Notes under the pieces: model-generated
The model's database searches: none
Told to the model about the DNA's origin: nothing
Seen by the model: only the letters and a program-made list of their open reading frames with translations
In this document: positions 12,136-23,442 of the stretch, one piece after another
How the letters are laid out: each line of letters starts with the position of its first letter
How positions within the stretch are numbered: position 1 is the stretch's first letter
Source: Tubiluchus corallicola
Lineage: Eukaryota; Priapulida; Priapulimorpha; Priapulimorphida; Tubiluchidae
Direction of reading: 5' to 3'
DNA: 56,426 nucleotides
Assembly: GCA_030141605.1 (NCBI GenBank)
Contig: JAQGDQ010001191.1
Coordinates: 1 to 56,426, forward strand
Position numbers and translations under genes: made by a program

Positions 12136-12666
12136 CGATATTTGCAACACCTCTTATTCCATAGTGGTATAATTTGTTAATTAAAATTTTATGATCAACA
12201 CTGTCAAGAGCTTTTGACAGATCACAAAAAATACTCACAGATAACTTATTATCTTCAATATCTCTGATTATGTTGGTCAGCATATCAATTAAAGCCATTT
12301 CTGTAGTACTGCCTTGACGAAATCCATACTGTGTGTCGTTTAATATGCTTTGTTTATGTAAACAATCTATAAGTTGCAAAGACACACATTTCTCAATAAT
12401 TTTCGAAAAACATGGCAGTAATGAAATGGGCCTGTATCTATTTATACAGTGTGGATCATCAGCTTTATGAATAGGAACTATTATGGACTGCTTTAGCTTA
12501 TTAGGGACAATTCCAGAGGTAAGCGATAAATTAATAATATGGGTTAAAGGTATAGCAATATATTCAATAATATCAAGCATTATTCTCGGAGAGAGCTGAT
12601 CAATACCGGTACTTTTATTTGGGTGGAATGACTTGCAGATTCTAATGATTTCATCTTTAGTTACAG
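12136..12666 (-). pseudogene. LINE reverse-transcriptase fragment (second family)
   Basis: An open - strand frame reads VTKDEIIRICKSFHPNKSTG, then IIVPIHKADDPHCINRYRPI (RT motif 1), YGFRQGSTTEMALID and FCDLSKALDSVDHKIL (motif A). It is cut off after HYGIRGVAN, before the catalytic ADD motif. Its sequence differs from the LINE at 13513-18957. The 20 bases next to the cut (GTTTCATTAGTTCGAAATGA on the - strand) also occur in both arms of the large inverted repeat. Confidence 0.85.
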
Positions 12667-12880
12667 GTTGAAAGAAGAAGGAAACTGATTAGTTTAGTTT
12701 GCAAACGCTGTAAGATATGTGATTTTGTATCTTCAAACTGCCCTTTCAGCATTGTTGCGGTAAAGGTTCGTTTTCTTGAATGGCAAGTTGGTGTGTGGCA
12801 CGAAATAACTGAAAACATGTCGAGGATCGCGAACACAGTACAACGTACTACTGCAGGTAGCAATTATAATTATTTCTTAC

Positions 12881-13039
12881 CATTAAATCGTAGTATCTGC
12901 GTTCTATACCAAGCGATACAGCCAACGTTTTGTATATTGAAAAGCCAGGTCGAGGTAGAATGATATTTGAGCCTGGATTGGCGAGTACTTGTATGCATAG
13001 ATCAAGAGCATGTGAGCAGCCTCCAGTCAATACAACATC
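12881..13039 (-). pseudogene. tat: Inverted TAT exon copy (DVVLTGGC...YYDLM)
   Basis: 53 codons with intact acceptor (CTAG) and donor (GTAAGA) on the - strand. It keeps the family-typical LANPG and reads [16 protein letters not shown], whereas the + strand twin at 19488 has IANPS. No other TAT exon is on this strand here, so alone it cannot encode an enzyme. Confidence 0.9.
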
Positions 13040-13278
13040 CTAGAACAACCTTGCAAAAATTAATTCCCCTATCACAAGCTGACACTACCCTTGCGAAAAT
13101 TAGTTCCCCTATCACAAGCTGACACTACATAAAGCCAATAAAATTACTTCAAAGCTATTGCCTTAATTGTGTGATAAGTAATTAGCTAGTTCCTTTATTT
13201 GACACTATAGGTAAAGTGGGTAAGAAAAGCAACAGTTTGATCATTACTGGTACTAGAAATTCAGTATACTTCAAAAGA

Positions 13279-13279
<1 letters not shown>

Positions 13280-13324
<45 letters not shown>

Positions 13325-13345
13325 CTACAGAAAACCTCATGAAAA

Positions 13346-13381
<36 letters not shown>

Positions 13382-13402
13382 ATACTTTATACAATATATA
13401 TA
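13280..13402. repeat. (TA)n microsatellites in left arm
   Basis: Two TA tracts separated by TTTCTACAGAAAACCTCATG. The right arm has the counterpart at 19175-19250. Confidence 0.95.
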
Positions 13403-13660
13403 TTTCTACAGAAAACCTCATGTATACTAGACAATTGCAATGCTCATTTCGAACTAATGAAACATGGTTATTTAATAAAAAACAAATATGACTCCCAGCA
13501 GTACAGTAAAGACATAGACACAGACATAGACATAGACATAGACATTTTTATTTATCTCCTCATTTACACCATTATATACAAATTCACTATTATTTTATAG
13601 TTATTGATTAAAAAGGATAAATTAAGCATAAAGGAAAGAGTTAGGGGGGTGTAGGAGAAA

Positions 13661-13699
13661 GGGTAGCGAAAGACCAATTGGTCATCGAGTCAGCTACCC
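13661..13699 (-). ncRNA. Conserved LINE 3'-UTR stem-loop
   Basis: GGGTAGC...GCTACCC stem enclosing the perfect palindrome GACCAATTGGTC. The same architecture is kept at 36002-36040 and 51246-51289. Known LINE reverse transcriptases recognise 3' hairpins, so this is a likely template-recognition element (inference). Confidence 0.55.
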
Positions 13700-14456
13700 T
13701 TCTCAGGTTAGTGTAGATTTTAAAAAATTTGTAGTGCTGCTATTAACATGAATTTATGGGGGCATACATTAAACATGAAAGCAAAATAACTAAATAAACT
13801 ATGCAACAAAGAAATAAAATGAAAAATATGAAATGATGATTAACAAAATGTAGAGCATTTAACTAATCGATTAAAACATAAAAGCTAAAAACAAGTCAAA
13901 CCAAAAAAACATAAATAATAAATCAGTGAATGAAACAAAATATGCATGATAAACTCAAACAAAATATAATGAAACAAAGATATGCAACCGTAATCAAATT
14001 ATGTTAAGCGTAATGATAAAATACTATGGAATGCAAGAACTAGTGCAGAAAAGTAGGGCAAACAAAATATGTAGTGAAATTTGAGTATGTGACAAAATAG
14101 ACAATATGGCTCAAAAAATATAATAAAACTTAATGATAACTGTGAAGCAATGAGCAAAATAATCATAATAAAGTCGATAAATATGAAGTGAGAAAAGCAT
14201 AATATGGAAGTAAAAACATAAGTGGAGCAGCAAAATTATAAGAAATTACGTATGAGAAAAAGTGTTGTAGTTGCTGGATTTGTTTGAAGATTATTGCTTA
14301 CCTTCCCTTTTCATAGCTGCGAAGAAATAATAACAATTTTACACTTTGATGAGTAAAAAGTACTATGATAATATAATTATAGTTAATAGATTAGCTCAAG
14401 GGGAATACATTAACACTAACAGAGAAGATTTATCAGATCTGATCTTAGCAGAAAAG

Positions 14457-17400
14457 TCACACATGGTAATTAGAAATAAGAAAGGATTTATAGTTAATTA
14501 TCAAATAACTAAAGGCGCCATTTTTTAGTTCATTAGACAGACTGTTCCACAACAAAGCACCTTGATAAGATAGAGATCTTTGCCCTTTGTTAGTATTAAA
14601 TCTATGTACATAGAAAGTTTGGTTAGTGGCAAACAATGTATGATACTCGTGCATCTGGGCTACGGATCTGAAGTAATTCTGAAAAATTTCAGGAAGCATA
14701 TTATGTTTAAACCTATATAAAAATTTGGCCATCTCTAATTTATATATATCCTGAAGTTTTAAGATTTTATGCTGGTGGTATAATGGTGTAACATGGGCTC
14801 TTCTATTTGTATTTGTCCAAAGCTTTATAAATTTATTTTGATTAGTAATTAGTTGATACAATGTGGAATGTTGTGCTGATCCATAGGTAAGTATGCTGTA
14901 TTCTAAATACGGTGAAAATAGGGAAGAATATAGAAGTTTTTTCGAATCATAATTCAGGAAATGCCTAATTTTTGAAAAAATACCTAAAATTTTACTGGTT
15001 TTGTTAACTATATATTGTATATGTGCTTTCCATGAAAGATTGTGATCTATTAATACTCCTAGATATTTTATTTGATGTACAGATTGTATCCTGGTATTTC
15101 CCACTGTCAAATTTAATGTTAAATTTTTTACTTTTCTGGGATTACCAATTATCATATATTTAGTTTTGGAATAGTTTATAGAAAGCCGGTTGGTTCTCAT
15201 CCATAGGTCTACCTTTGCTAGTTCAACATTAAGAAATTTTTCTAGGTGACTTATGTTAGTATCAGAACTGAAAAAGTTAGTGTCATCAGCAAAAAGTCTA
15301 GTATGTAATTGGGTATTTCAAGGGAGATCATTTATGTAGAGTAAGAAAAAAAGGGGACCAAGAGTTGAGCCTTGAGGAACACCACACTGCACATTTACCA
15401 GATCTGAGTTTTTATTCGCGATAGATGTATATTGTTTTCTATTGTGTAAATATGACTGCATCAATTGAAGATGCAGGCCTCTGATACCATAGTGTTCAAG
15501 TTTGGCTATCAAAATATCATGTTGTACAGTATCAAAGGCCTTAGACAAATCTAGAAATATGGCACAGGTGTACTTATTGTGATCCATATTTAGTAGCAGA
15601 TTGTCCATAAGTTCAGCAATAGCTAAGGCTGTGCAGTATCGTTTGCGAAATCCAAACTGAAATCTAGAGAGAATTTTGTTGTCGTTTATAAATTTAATTA
15701 GTCTGTCATAAAGCAATTTTTCAAAAATTTTGGAGATATGTGAAAGTAAAGATATTGGCCTATGGTTAGTGGGGTTATCAGGGGAGTCACCTTTATAAAT
15801 GGGAATAATTTTAGCTATCTTTAAACAGTTTGGGAAGGTACCTTTAGTAATAGCCTTGTTAAACAATTTGGTTAGAACAGGGGAAATGTGGAGACCAGCT
15901 GATTTGTAAAAAGATATAGGGTTATTTTCATGACCGGAGGCTTTATTTTGATTTAAATTATTTATTGCTGTATTTACTTCAGCTTCAATAATGGGTGTTA
16001 AGAAAAACGAGTTTGGCAAAGGACGTCCTAGAAAAGACTGAAATAACAGTTGTGTGGGTTGTATTTTAGATGCCATAGAAGGACCAATGGAAGCAAAAAA
16101 AGTATTCATGACTTGACAGATATCAGTTACATCACTTGAGAGAATGCCATCTTTGTATACCTTTTTTGGTGTTATGCGTTGTTGCAATTTAGCATTTATT
16201 AAACTATTTATGGTCGACCAAAGTTTCTTTGTGTTATTTTTGTTATTTTGCAAGGTTTCTTGATAGTACCTTTTTTTGCTAAATATTTCATATGGTTGAG
16301 TTTGTTCGAATAAACTTTGTATTTATTTCTATTATAAACATTGTTAGAGTTTTTAAATGTATTAAACAGTTGGCTTCTAGTTTTAATAGATTTCAGTATG
16401 CCTAGTGTTATCCATGGCTTGTGAAAAGTTACCACTTCACGTCTTGATAGAGTTTTTAGAGGCACATGAGTATTGAGAACTAGATTGAATGTTTGAAAAA
16501 ACTGATCAAAGGCCTCATTAGTAGATAAGTAAGAATAATCAATAGAATTAATCTGTGCGTGCAGTTCATTTAAAAAGGCAGAGGAATTAAAGTTAGTTTT
16601 ATCTCTAATTGTAATTTGAGTTTTCTGTTTAGTCAGATTAGCATTTTTGACAATTGCGAAAATAGGCAAGTGGTCCGCCACTTCATAAGTTATAATACCC
16701 GATACAGTAGGATTAATCAGATCATTAGTATAGATATGGTCTATTAGGGTACTAGAGTTTTTTGATATTCTTGTTGGTCTTGTAATTAGAAGAACAAATT
16801 GAGTAGAAAATAATACATTTAAGTAATTAGAAATATATGGTATGCTCTCGAACTGTAGTAAATTTAAATTAATGTCACCACATATGTAAGCTATAGTACC
16901 AGATTGTTGAATAGCAGTTAATACACGGTCCATTTCCTCTATAAAATGTGTAACAGGTGTATTTGGATGTCTATATATAAGGCCAAATAATATACTCTTC
17001 GAATTGTTTAATGTTGATACGCGGATCCAGAGATCTTCTAAATTAATTTTTGAGATTTCAGTTAATACTTTGCCCTGCCTGTTTACTTTTGTTATTTCTT
17101 TTTCAGTCACTATTTTATATGCATTATTTATAGAGTAGTTTAAATTATCTCTAATACAGACACCGATGCCACCAGCATTGGACTTAGAATTAATACTCAG
17201 AAAAACGTAGTTGTTCAAGTTGCACATAAATGATGAATTATCTTTTAACCTAATCTCGGAGACGGCGATGATTTCGGGCGGTTGAGGGAAAGTACTGAGG
17301 ACGTCAGTCATGTTACCAAAATGTTTTTGCAAGCTACTTACATTAAAGTGAACTATTAGTAAATCCGAAGTATTTTTGTTATAATTAGAAGTTGATTTGA

Positions 17401-17776
17401 GAGTATTTAGATTAACATGCTTACTATCGTAGTTGTTCCCATAATTATCTGGGTCATTTGGATCCCACCTGTTAGTTGATAGCGAAGAGCACTCAGACAG
17501 ACAAGACAGTGACAGAGAGTTAGTTAAAGGAGAAGTCACAGAAAACAAATCATCAATTTCGTCATCTTCACAGCTCTGAAAAGGGAAAATAGACTTTATA
17601 CATGAAATACAGTAATAGGGGTCATTACTAGAACCTAGTTGTAAAAATTGTTCCATAGTCAAACAAGAACACTTATAATGTGACCAAAGATTGCAGCAAT
17701 TACACAGTATACAATACTGGTTTGATTTACATTGTTTAGTACAGACAGAACAAGGAAAACGGATCATTAATAGCAA
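14457..17776 (-). pseudogene. LINE ORF2: PHD-like finger, EEP endonuclease, reverse transcriptase
   Basis: Starts with a Cys/His-rich finger (CSVC..CILCNCCNLWSHYKC..YYCISC, residues 9-59). The AP-like endonuclease follows with N145, E174, GDIN (300-303), LIDHI (D346) and ADH (368-369). The RT domain shows HRPISLL, a FLDLSKAFDTV motif A, GVPQGSTLGPLFF motif B and LFADD (the ADD at 15282-15290). Two lesions: a poly-A run near 16268 is one base short, shifting frame between endonuclease and RT, and an in-frame TGA (15318-15320) lies between motif B and FADD. Otherwise open to the C-terminus at 14457. The enzyme would nick target DNA and copy LINE RNA in the nucleus. Confidence 0.92.
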
Positions 17777-17912
17777 TACTTGAGTATGAAGTTAAGCAAT
17801 TAAGGAGATAAATAAAAAATACAATAGTCAAAGCTATAATACAAAAATATAATAGGTTTATAAGAACACGTACCTATATTATGATATTACAGAAATTTTC
17901 TTGGCTAAGTTA

Positions 17913-18803
17913 TCACTGATTACACATCAATATATCTCTTTCAGAATTCACTCTCACAGCTTTAGTATTTTCCGCTTTTCTTATGTAAATTTGCCCTTGG
18001 TTTGTCCATAAGAACTTGAAATTATTATTTCGTTTCGCTTCTAGACATTTGTTGAATAATATTTTCCTGTTCTTTGTTAAGTGTTCATTGACATAAACTT
18101 TGCCATTTCCATTGTATCCTAGATCCTTTAGTGTGGGGGTATTTGTTCTCCCCTTGTACACCAAGTCTCTTGTGAGACGTCTCGTGAACTTGACAATAAT
18201 AGGGGGAGTTCCTTTTTGGGTTGGAATCCTATGTGTAATGCTGATATCACTTTTATCAAGATTAATGTTCATTTTTCCTGCAACTTGGATAACCAATAAT
18301 TCTGCGGTGTTTTCATCTGGTAAGACTGGTATTCCAGCTATGAGTAGATTATCTCTTCTCATATACTGTTCTAGAGCATCAATCTCAGATTCTTTTTCCA
18401 CTAGTTTTGACTCGAGGTCATTTGCAGCCTTTCTCAGGATAACGTTTGTCTGTTCACTCTTTTTTAGCTGCTTGACAATATCTGCTTATTTGTCATTTAG
18501 CTCATCGTACTTCTTCGATAGAAAATTTTGACTTTCCGAGATGGAACTCAGGTCAGTCGAGATGGTTTTCAACTGCTTGGTAAAATCTCGTCTCAGCTTC
18601 ACCAATTCGTCCATTATGTTGTTACTATCCTGATCTTCATGGAAGGAAGATCTGATATTGCCATCATCATGTTCAGAATCTGTGTCATCATCAGAACTCA
18701 CATCTGTCTTTGTTGGCGTCAACTTAGACTTGGGCGTGGTGGAACCCACTAGAAAGCTCTCCACTGAAGCTATTTTCTTAGATTTCGTCTTTGCTTTAGG
18801 CAT
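17913..18803 (-). pseudogene. LINE ORF1 (coiled coil plus L1-like RRM)
   Basis: About 296 codons starting MPKAKTKSKKIASVE: basic N-terminus, acidic DSSDDDTDSEHDD-type stretch, coiled coil from MDELVKLRRDF on, then YMRRDNLLIAGIP, typical of the RRM of L1/CR1-like ORF1 proteins, and a C-terminal domain with VYVNEHLTKNRKILF. One in-frame TAA at 18486-18488 breaks it inside the coiled coil; the frame continues unchanged after it. It would act as an RNA-binding chaperone of the LINE particle. Confidence 0.85.
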
Positions 18804-18957
18804 TATAGCCTATTTGAGTCACTGGATCGATGATTACAGGTAAACAATCTGTTTAAAATACGTTATATTACAAATTTTTTGGTAATATAATCGAAAATAT
18901 TTCCCAGCTTAAATTTTATAAACCGGCGCCATTTGCGACCGCAGCGCCACCTCAAAG

Positions 18958-19043
18958 AATTGTATAATGCTCATTTGGAATAATTTTGGATTTCATACTA
19001 ATGGTGCGTTCACAAAGTTATTCCAAGTGAGTATTATACAATT
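18958..19043. mobile_element. Foldback 2 with the same 28-base loop
   Basis: Arms 18958-18984 and 19017-19043 (AATTGTATAATG...) surround 18987-19014, identical to the loop of foldback 1. Confidence 0.85.
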
Positions 19044-19202
19044 TTTTACTATACTGCTGTCAGTCATATATGATTTTTTTTTATAGAATAACGGTGTTTC
19101 ATTAGTTCGAAATGAGCAATGCCTTTCATGACAATTGTTTGGTATACATGAGGTTTTCTGTAGAAATACATATATTGTATAAAGTATACATATATATGTA
19201 TA

Positions 19203-19235
<33 letters not shown>

Positions 19236-19841
19236 ATATATATATATACTCTTTTGAAGTATACTGAATTTCTAGTACCAGTAATGATCAAACTGTTGTT
19301 TTCTTACCCACTTTACCTATAGTATCAAGTAAAGAAACTAGCTAATTACTTATCACACAATTAAGACAATAGCTTTGAAGTAATTTTATTGGCTTTATGT
19401 AGTGTCAGCTTGTGATAGGGGAATTAATTTTTGCAAGGGTAGTGTCAGCTTGTGATAGGGGAATTAATTTTTGCAAGGTTGTTCTAGGATGTTGTATTGA
19501 CTGGTGGCTGCTCACATGCTCTTGATCTATGCATACAAGTAATCGCCAATCCAAGCTCAAATATCATTCTACCTCGACCTGGCTTTTCAATATACAAAAC
19601 GTTGGCTGTATCGCTTGGTATAGAATGCAGATACTACGATTTAATGGTAAGAAATAATTTTAATTGCTACCTGCAGTAGTACGTTGTACTGTGTTCGCGA
19701 TCCTCGACGTGTTTTCAGTTATTTCGTACCACACACCAACTTGACATTCAAGCATACGAACCTTTACCGCAACAATGCTGAAAGGGCAGTTTGAAGATAC
19801 AAAATCACATATCTTACAGCGTTTGCAAACTAAACTAAACA
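19042..19841 (+). repeat. Large inverted repeat, right arm
   Basis: Reverse complement of 12688-13512, carrying TAT exon 19488-19646. The right end is cut by the hAT-like element starting at 19840. Confidence 0.95.
19488..19646 (+). pseudogene. tat: TAT-B exon (DVVLTGGC...YYDLM)
   Basis: 53 codons, TTCTAG acceptor, GTAAGA donor. Compared with the inverted twin it changes LANPG to IANPS and an Arg to Cys before YYDLM, all away from the family pattern. Confidence 0.9.
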
Positions 19842-20435
19842 GTGGCAGCTCGTAGCTAAAATCATAAAATCAGTGGGGGTGCTGCTTCAGAAAATTTTTA
19901 GCCATTGTTCTAATACTGTGTAAAACGTAACAGACATATGTAATTTTAACGTTGATCAGGTGTTGCACGGCCTATTTTCTTAACTGCAACTTTCTTATGC
20001 AGACACAATTGTGAAAAATTAAGCTGTTGTAGGTCATTTACACTCACATAACTTATTTCTTGTGGACGCTAGGCGTCCATTATTATATAATTACGTTTTA
20101 AGTTACACTTTATCACCTCCCAGAATATGGCGGAACACAGTAAGCACGTGGCAATTGTTACTGTGTTAGGGACAGTACTTTCTTTACCTAGCAGCAGACG
20201 CAAGCGTACAGCGTGTTATTTCAGACATCTGCGCACGGCCGCATGCGTACAACAGTCAAACACCACGTTGCTTGGGCTGTGAAGCTAATTGTGCTTCCCT
20301 CACGTGCTCCGGTTCCGCATAAGTATAAAGAAAGAGCTAAAGAAAAAAGACTTATTATATTGAATATAATTGATAATAATGAATGAAAACAGGGGGTGCT
20401 GCAGTTCCGCAGTACCTATACACGAGCCGCCACTG
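19840..20435. mobile_element. Non-autonomous hAT-like element, 596 bp, with 8-bp target duplication
   Basis: Left end CAGTGGCAGCTCGT and right end the inverse of CAGTGGCGGCTCGT. It is flanked by perfect direct repeats AAACTAAA (19832-19839 and 20436-20443). Subterminal GGGGGTGCTGC motifs occur near both ends in the same orientation. No transposase frame is inside. Confidence 0.92.
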
Positions 20436-20443
20436 AAACTAAA

Positions 20444-21188
20444 CTGAATGCTGATGAAGTGTTAATAGTTTCATAAACGTGCAAATTTGGAAAATTTCCC
20501 AGCCTTTGCTAATTTGCCTGTAGAAAATACATTTGTTTTTGTGCTAGATGTCACCTTTGCATGCAAATACTTTCACAGGCCATTGTGACGATTGCAAATA
20601 CCGTTTTTTCGTCTTTTTATTGACGGTTATGATCGATTGTTTAGTTTGGGTTTCTGTGTGTAGTAATCTGTGGTAATCTATAACTTACTTGTGTAAACTG
20701 CAAATCAACTTTTTCAACTAATAAGGCAAAATATTCTTTTAGCCTGAAAACAGTAAGCCTTTTCACAGTTTGGTTGTGCGCACGCGCAGTCACTGTAGAT
20801 CTACCACTGTAGATCTACCAAGGTTAAGGCTACCACAGCAGCGCGTCTTAACTACAACCATCACGTGACATTTGGGTAAAACAAAAACGTCTGCCGCATC
20901 AGTTCAGTAACTTCAGTTGTTTTACACGAACTTCACTTAATTAAGCATTAGTCAATGCACAGGGTGATTTACTAGCAGGATCTTGCTTGAGAACAAGAAA
21001 AAATGTACAAGCTAGCTGCTTGCTGTTAAAACTGTTACTATTACAATGGTATGAACTGCGAGGCGTTGTCAAGTGTACACAAATACGTTGTCTGGTACAT
21101 TTAACCTTTGACCGTTTCACGATCGTCATCAATCGCTAGAACTGTGAAAAGTCTTGTTGGAAAGCCATAAAACACGATATTCTTTTAG
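20444..21188. other. TAT-B intron, no gene seen
   Basis: Near 20730 the sequence ATATTCTTTTAGCCTGA duplicates the true acceptor context at 21177-21193, so a decoy 3' splice site lies about 450 bases upstream of the exon. Confidence 0.6.
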
Positions 21189-21376
21189 CCTGAGAACATT
21201 GGGAAGCCAATTTGTCACAGATCGAGTTCCTGATAGACGGCGACACTGCGGCGTTGGTTGTTAACAACCCGTCCAATCCGTGTGGATCTGTGTTCAGCAA
21301 AGACAACATACTTGACATACTCAGCGTTTGCGAGAAACTCTACGTTCCAATTACAGCCGACGAGATATATGCTCAC
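21189..21376 (+). pseudogene. tat: TAT-B exon with frameshift (PE...[10 protein letters not shown]...ADEIYAH)
   Basis: The acceptor TTTTAG is good. Frame 0 hits a stop within 15 codons; the homologous frame ([18 protein letters not shown], then [24 protein letters not shown]) is one base off from about 21197. No GT follows the expected end. Confidence 0.88.
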
Positions 21377-21634
21377 TTTATAAGTTTTTAATTTGTGCTG
21401 AAAATTAATAATTTCTAGGTCAGCATGTTCACACTGAAAATGGCTAGTCAATCTAAATTCGTTCACCCAATTTCCTCATTACTTGGTATCACTCTCGTTT
21501 GCACCTTTACATAGTGCAAGAACTAATTGGAATACAGAGAATTTATGCAAACACACAGTTCAAAATGCATTTTTTCCAATCTTTCAGGCTTTTATACATG
21601 TTGATAAAGTGTGACATTTTTTCCTGTATTCCAG

Positions 21635-21717
21635 ATTTTTCCCGGAAGCACGTACAATTCATTTGCCAGTCTTTCTGAAAACGTACCAGTGCTATCCTGC
21701 GGTGGTCTCACTAAAAG
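21635..21717 (+). pseudogene. tat: TAT-B exon (IFPGSTYNSF...SCGGLTKR)
   Basis: 83 bases between TATTCCAG and GTAATT. Contains SCGGLTKR, whose Lys is the expected Schiff-base residue. The exon ends in phase 2, matching a following 'W' codon that no exon in this copy supplies. Confidence 0.88.
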
Positions 21718-22064
21718 GTAATTAATCTTGCTACGCATCACTAAAAAGCATTAGGACACGTTGAAAGCAATAATTTTTAGAAGTCTTTGCATTTGCTGAT
21801 GATAAGTATGGTAGAATTTTTTGTCGTTAATTATGCAATGTTAAACGTTGAAATTAAGTGAGAGAAAAATTTAAATTTGCTTTTCCTGCCCTTTAAAATG
21901 TAAGACAGTCTATCTTACTGCTTGTGCAGCGCTGGAACGCAATTACATTCCAGCCAAAACATTTATCTTAAAGGACAAAAAAGGAGAGCCTGAAGTAAAT
22001 TCAGAAAAATTGCTGATATTACTTTATGCAGATTTTTCGTACTCGCGTTTTCATTTTAAATTTC

Positions 22065-22141
22065 TTATATATATATATATAATGTGATATGATATATGAT
22101 ATTATATGATATATATAATATGATATATATGTATATATACA
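22065..22141. repeat. TA-rich tract at the deletion junction of TAT-B
   Basis: (TA)n with TGATATGATATATGAT variants, placed exactly where homology to copy A resumes after three exons are lost. Confidence 0.85.
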
Positions 22142-22781
22142 TAATAATCTTTATTTGCCATAAAAAATCGATATGCATAACCATAAAAGCATATACGAAC
22201 ATCGCAGCATGAGAATTCACAAAACTGTTAAAGGCAAATGCGTCTAGTGCAAACTAGAAACTATTGTGCCAAAAAATCAAAAGAAAATATACATTATAAT
22301 GTTACACGCAAATTATAATAGACTATATACAATATATACGTACAATTTAAAATAGACGTGGGTAATTAAAATTTGCGGATGAATATATATTATCATTCAC
22401 GTATGTAGGGTTTTCAAAACGATTTAATGTATGTATTTTTAATTTTGATTTGAATTTATAGAAAGACTTGATACGTTCTAAACTTGAAGGCAGGGCATTC
22501 CATTATTGAACTCCTTGTTTAGTGACAGAATTGTTGTCGTATTTGTTATTAGCGCGTGTTTATTTAATATTGTGTGTTCTTGGATTTAATGTTGGCTCCA
22601 AGAGGAGTGGAAGCTTATTTTTGATGAAAGGCGTGTTAATATTGTTGATGTATTTATACTAAAACAGGATTGTATAGAAGTCTTTATGTGCTTGTATAAT
22701 CGGTATTTTAAACAGTGTTCTTAATTAACATTTCAACAACGAATTTTTTTTAAAATCTGATTGTGATTCTCTTTTACGCAG

Positions 22782-22880
22782 GTCAGCATAGATATGATCA
22801 GATTTTCGGAATTTGAAGATGACGTTCAATTCACGGAGGAAATGGTGACAGAGCAGTCTGTGTTTTGTCTTCCTGCTACG
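22782..22880 (+). pseudogene. tat: TAT-B exon (VSIDMIRF...CLPAT)
   Basis: 33 codons, one residue different from copy A (RFPEF to RFSEF), splice sites intact. Confidence 0.9.
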
Positions 22881-23442
22881 GTAAGAATCTTTATTAGGCC
22901 TTACATGATTTAAAATACTCAGTCAACATTGGGTTACAATCTGCAGTTTATTAAATGCAAACATAATGGTAACTACGACAAATGTGATTATTTAAAAATT
23001 AAAAGATTCATGTGTCAAAAAGTTAGAAAGCTTACACAGGTTCACAACCTGACGCTTTCATTTGTTAAAGATGTTTTGAATGACTTAACCAGAATAGATT
23101 TTGCATCTTTTTCTTAACTCATCCATTCTTTTTTTATCGGGTTCACATGACAGTGGGCTTATACAAGCCTTTGCTTCTCTAGCCCACTGCAGTACAATTA
23201 TTCATTTATGATAAAAAATAGTGTATGAAACATAATAATTTATTACAGTATGACGTAATTTTGACGTCACTTTGTGCTTAATGTCATTATATTGTACTGA
23301 ATGTGATAATAATAAACTAAACTATTTTTTCTCTTTGATAACACATGACAGTTTTTCTATGCCGCCAAACGGTATTTCCAGCATAATGAATCTATTTGAT
23401 TTCTATTTCTTATAATGATAAGCTAATGATTCTATTTTTTAG

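Larger units (their letters stand above)
12688..13512 (-). repeat. Large inverted repeat, left arm (inverted TAT exon plus flanks)
   Basis: About 825 bp, reverse-complementary to 19042-19841 through exon, both intron flanks, a TA microsatellite and the GTTTCATTAGTTCGAAATGA segment. Exon parts differ at only 4 of 159 bases. Confidence 0.95.
13513..18957 (-). mobile_element. Near-full-length CR1/L2-type LINE, degenerate
   Basis: Reading on the - strand: 5' UTR (to 18804), ORF1 (18803-17913), ORF2 (17776-14457), then a 3' UTR of about 930 bases ending in a TATGTC hexamer tail (13513-13541). It sits between the two arms of the large inverted repeat. Each ORF has at least one disabling change, so it is not autonomous now. 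The exact 5' end was not determined. 5'-truncated relatives of its 3' end are at 35449-36570 and 51175-51830. Confidence 0.9.

Noticed and set aside
18100-18531. 143-codon + frame
   Set aside because: Antisense to LINE ORF1.
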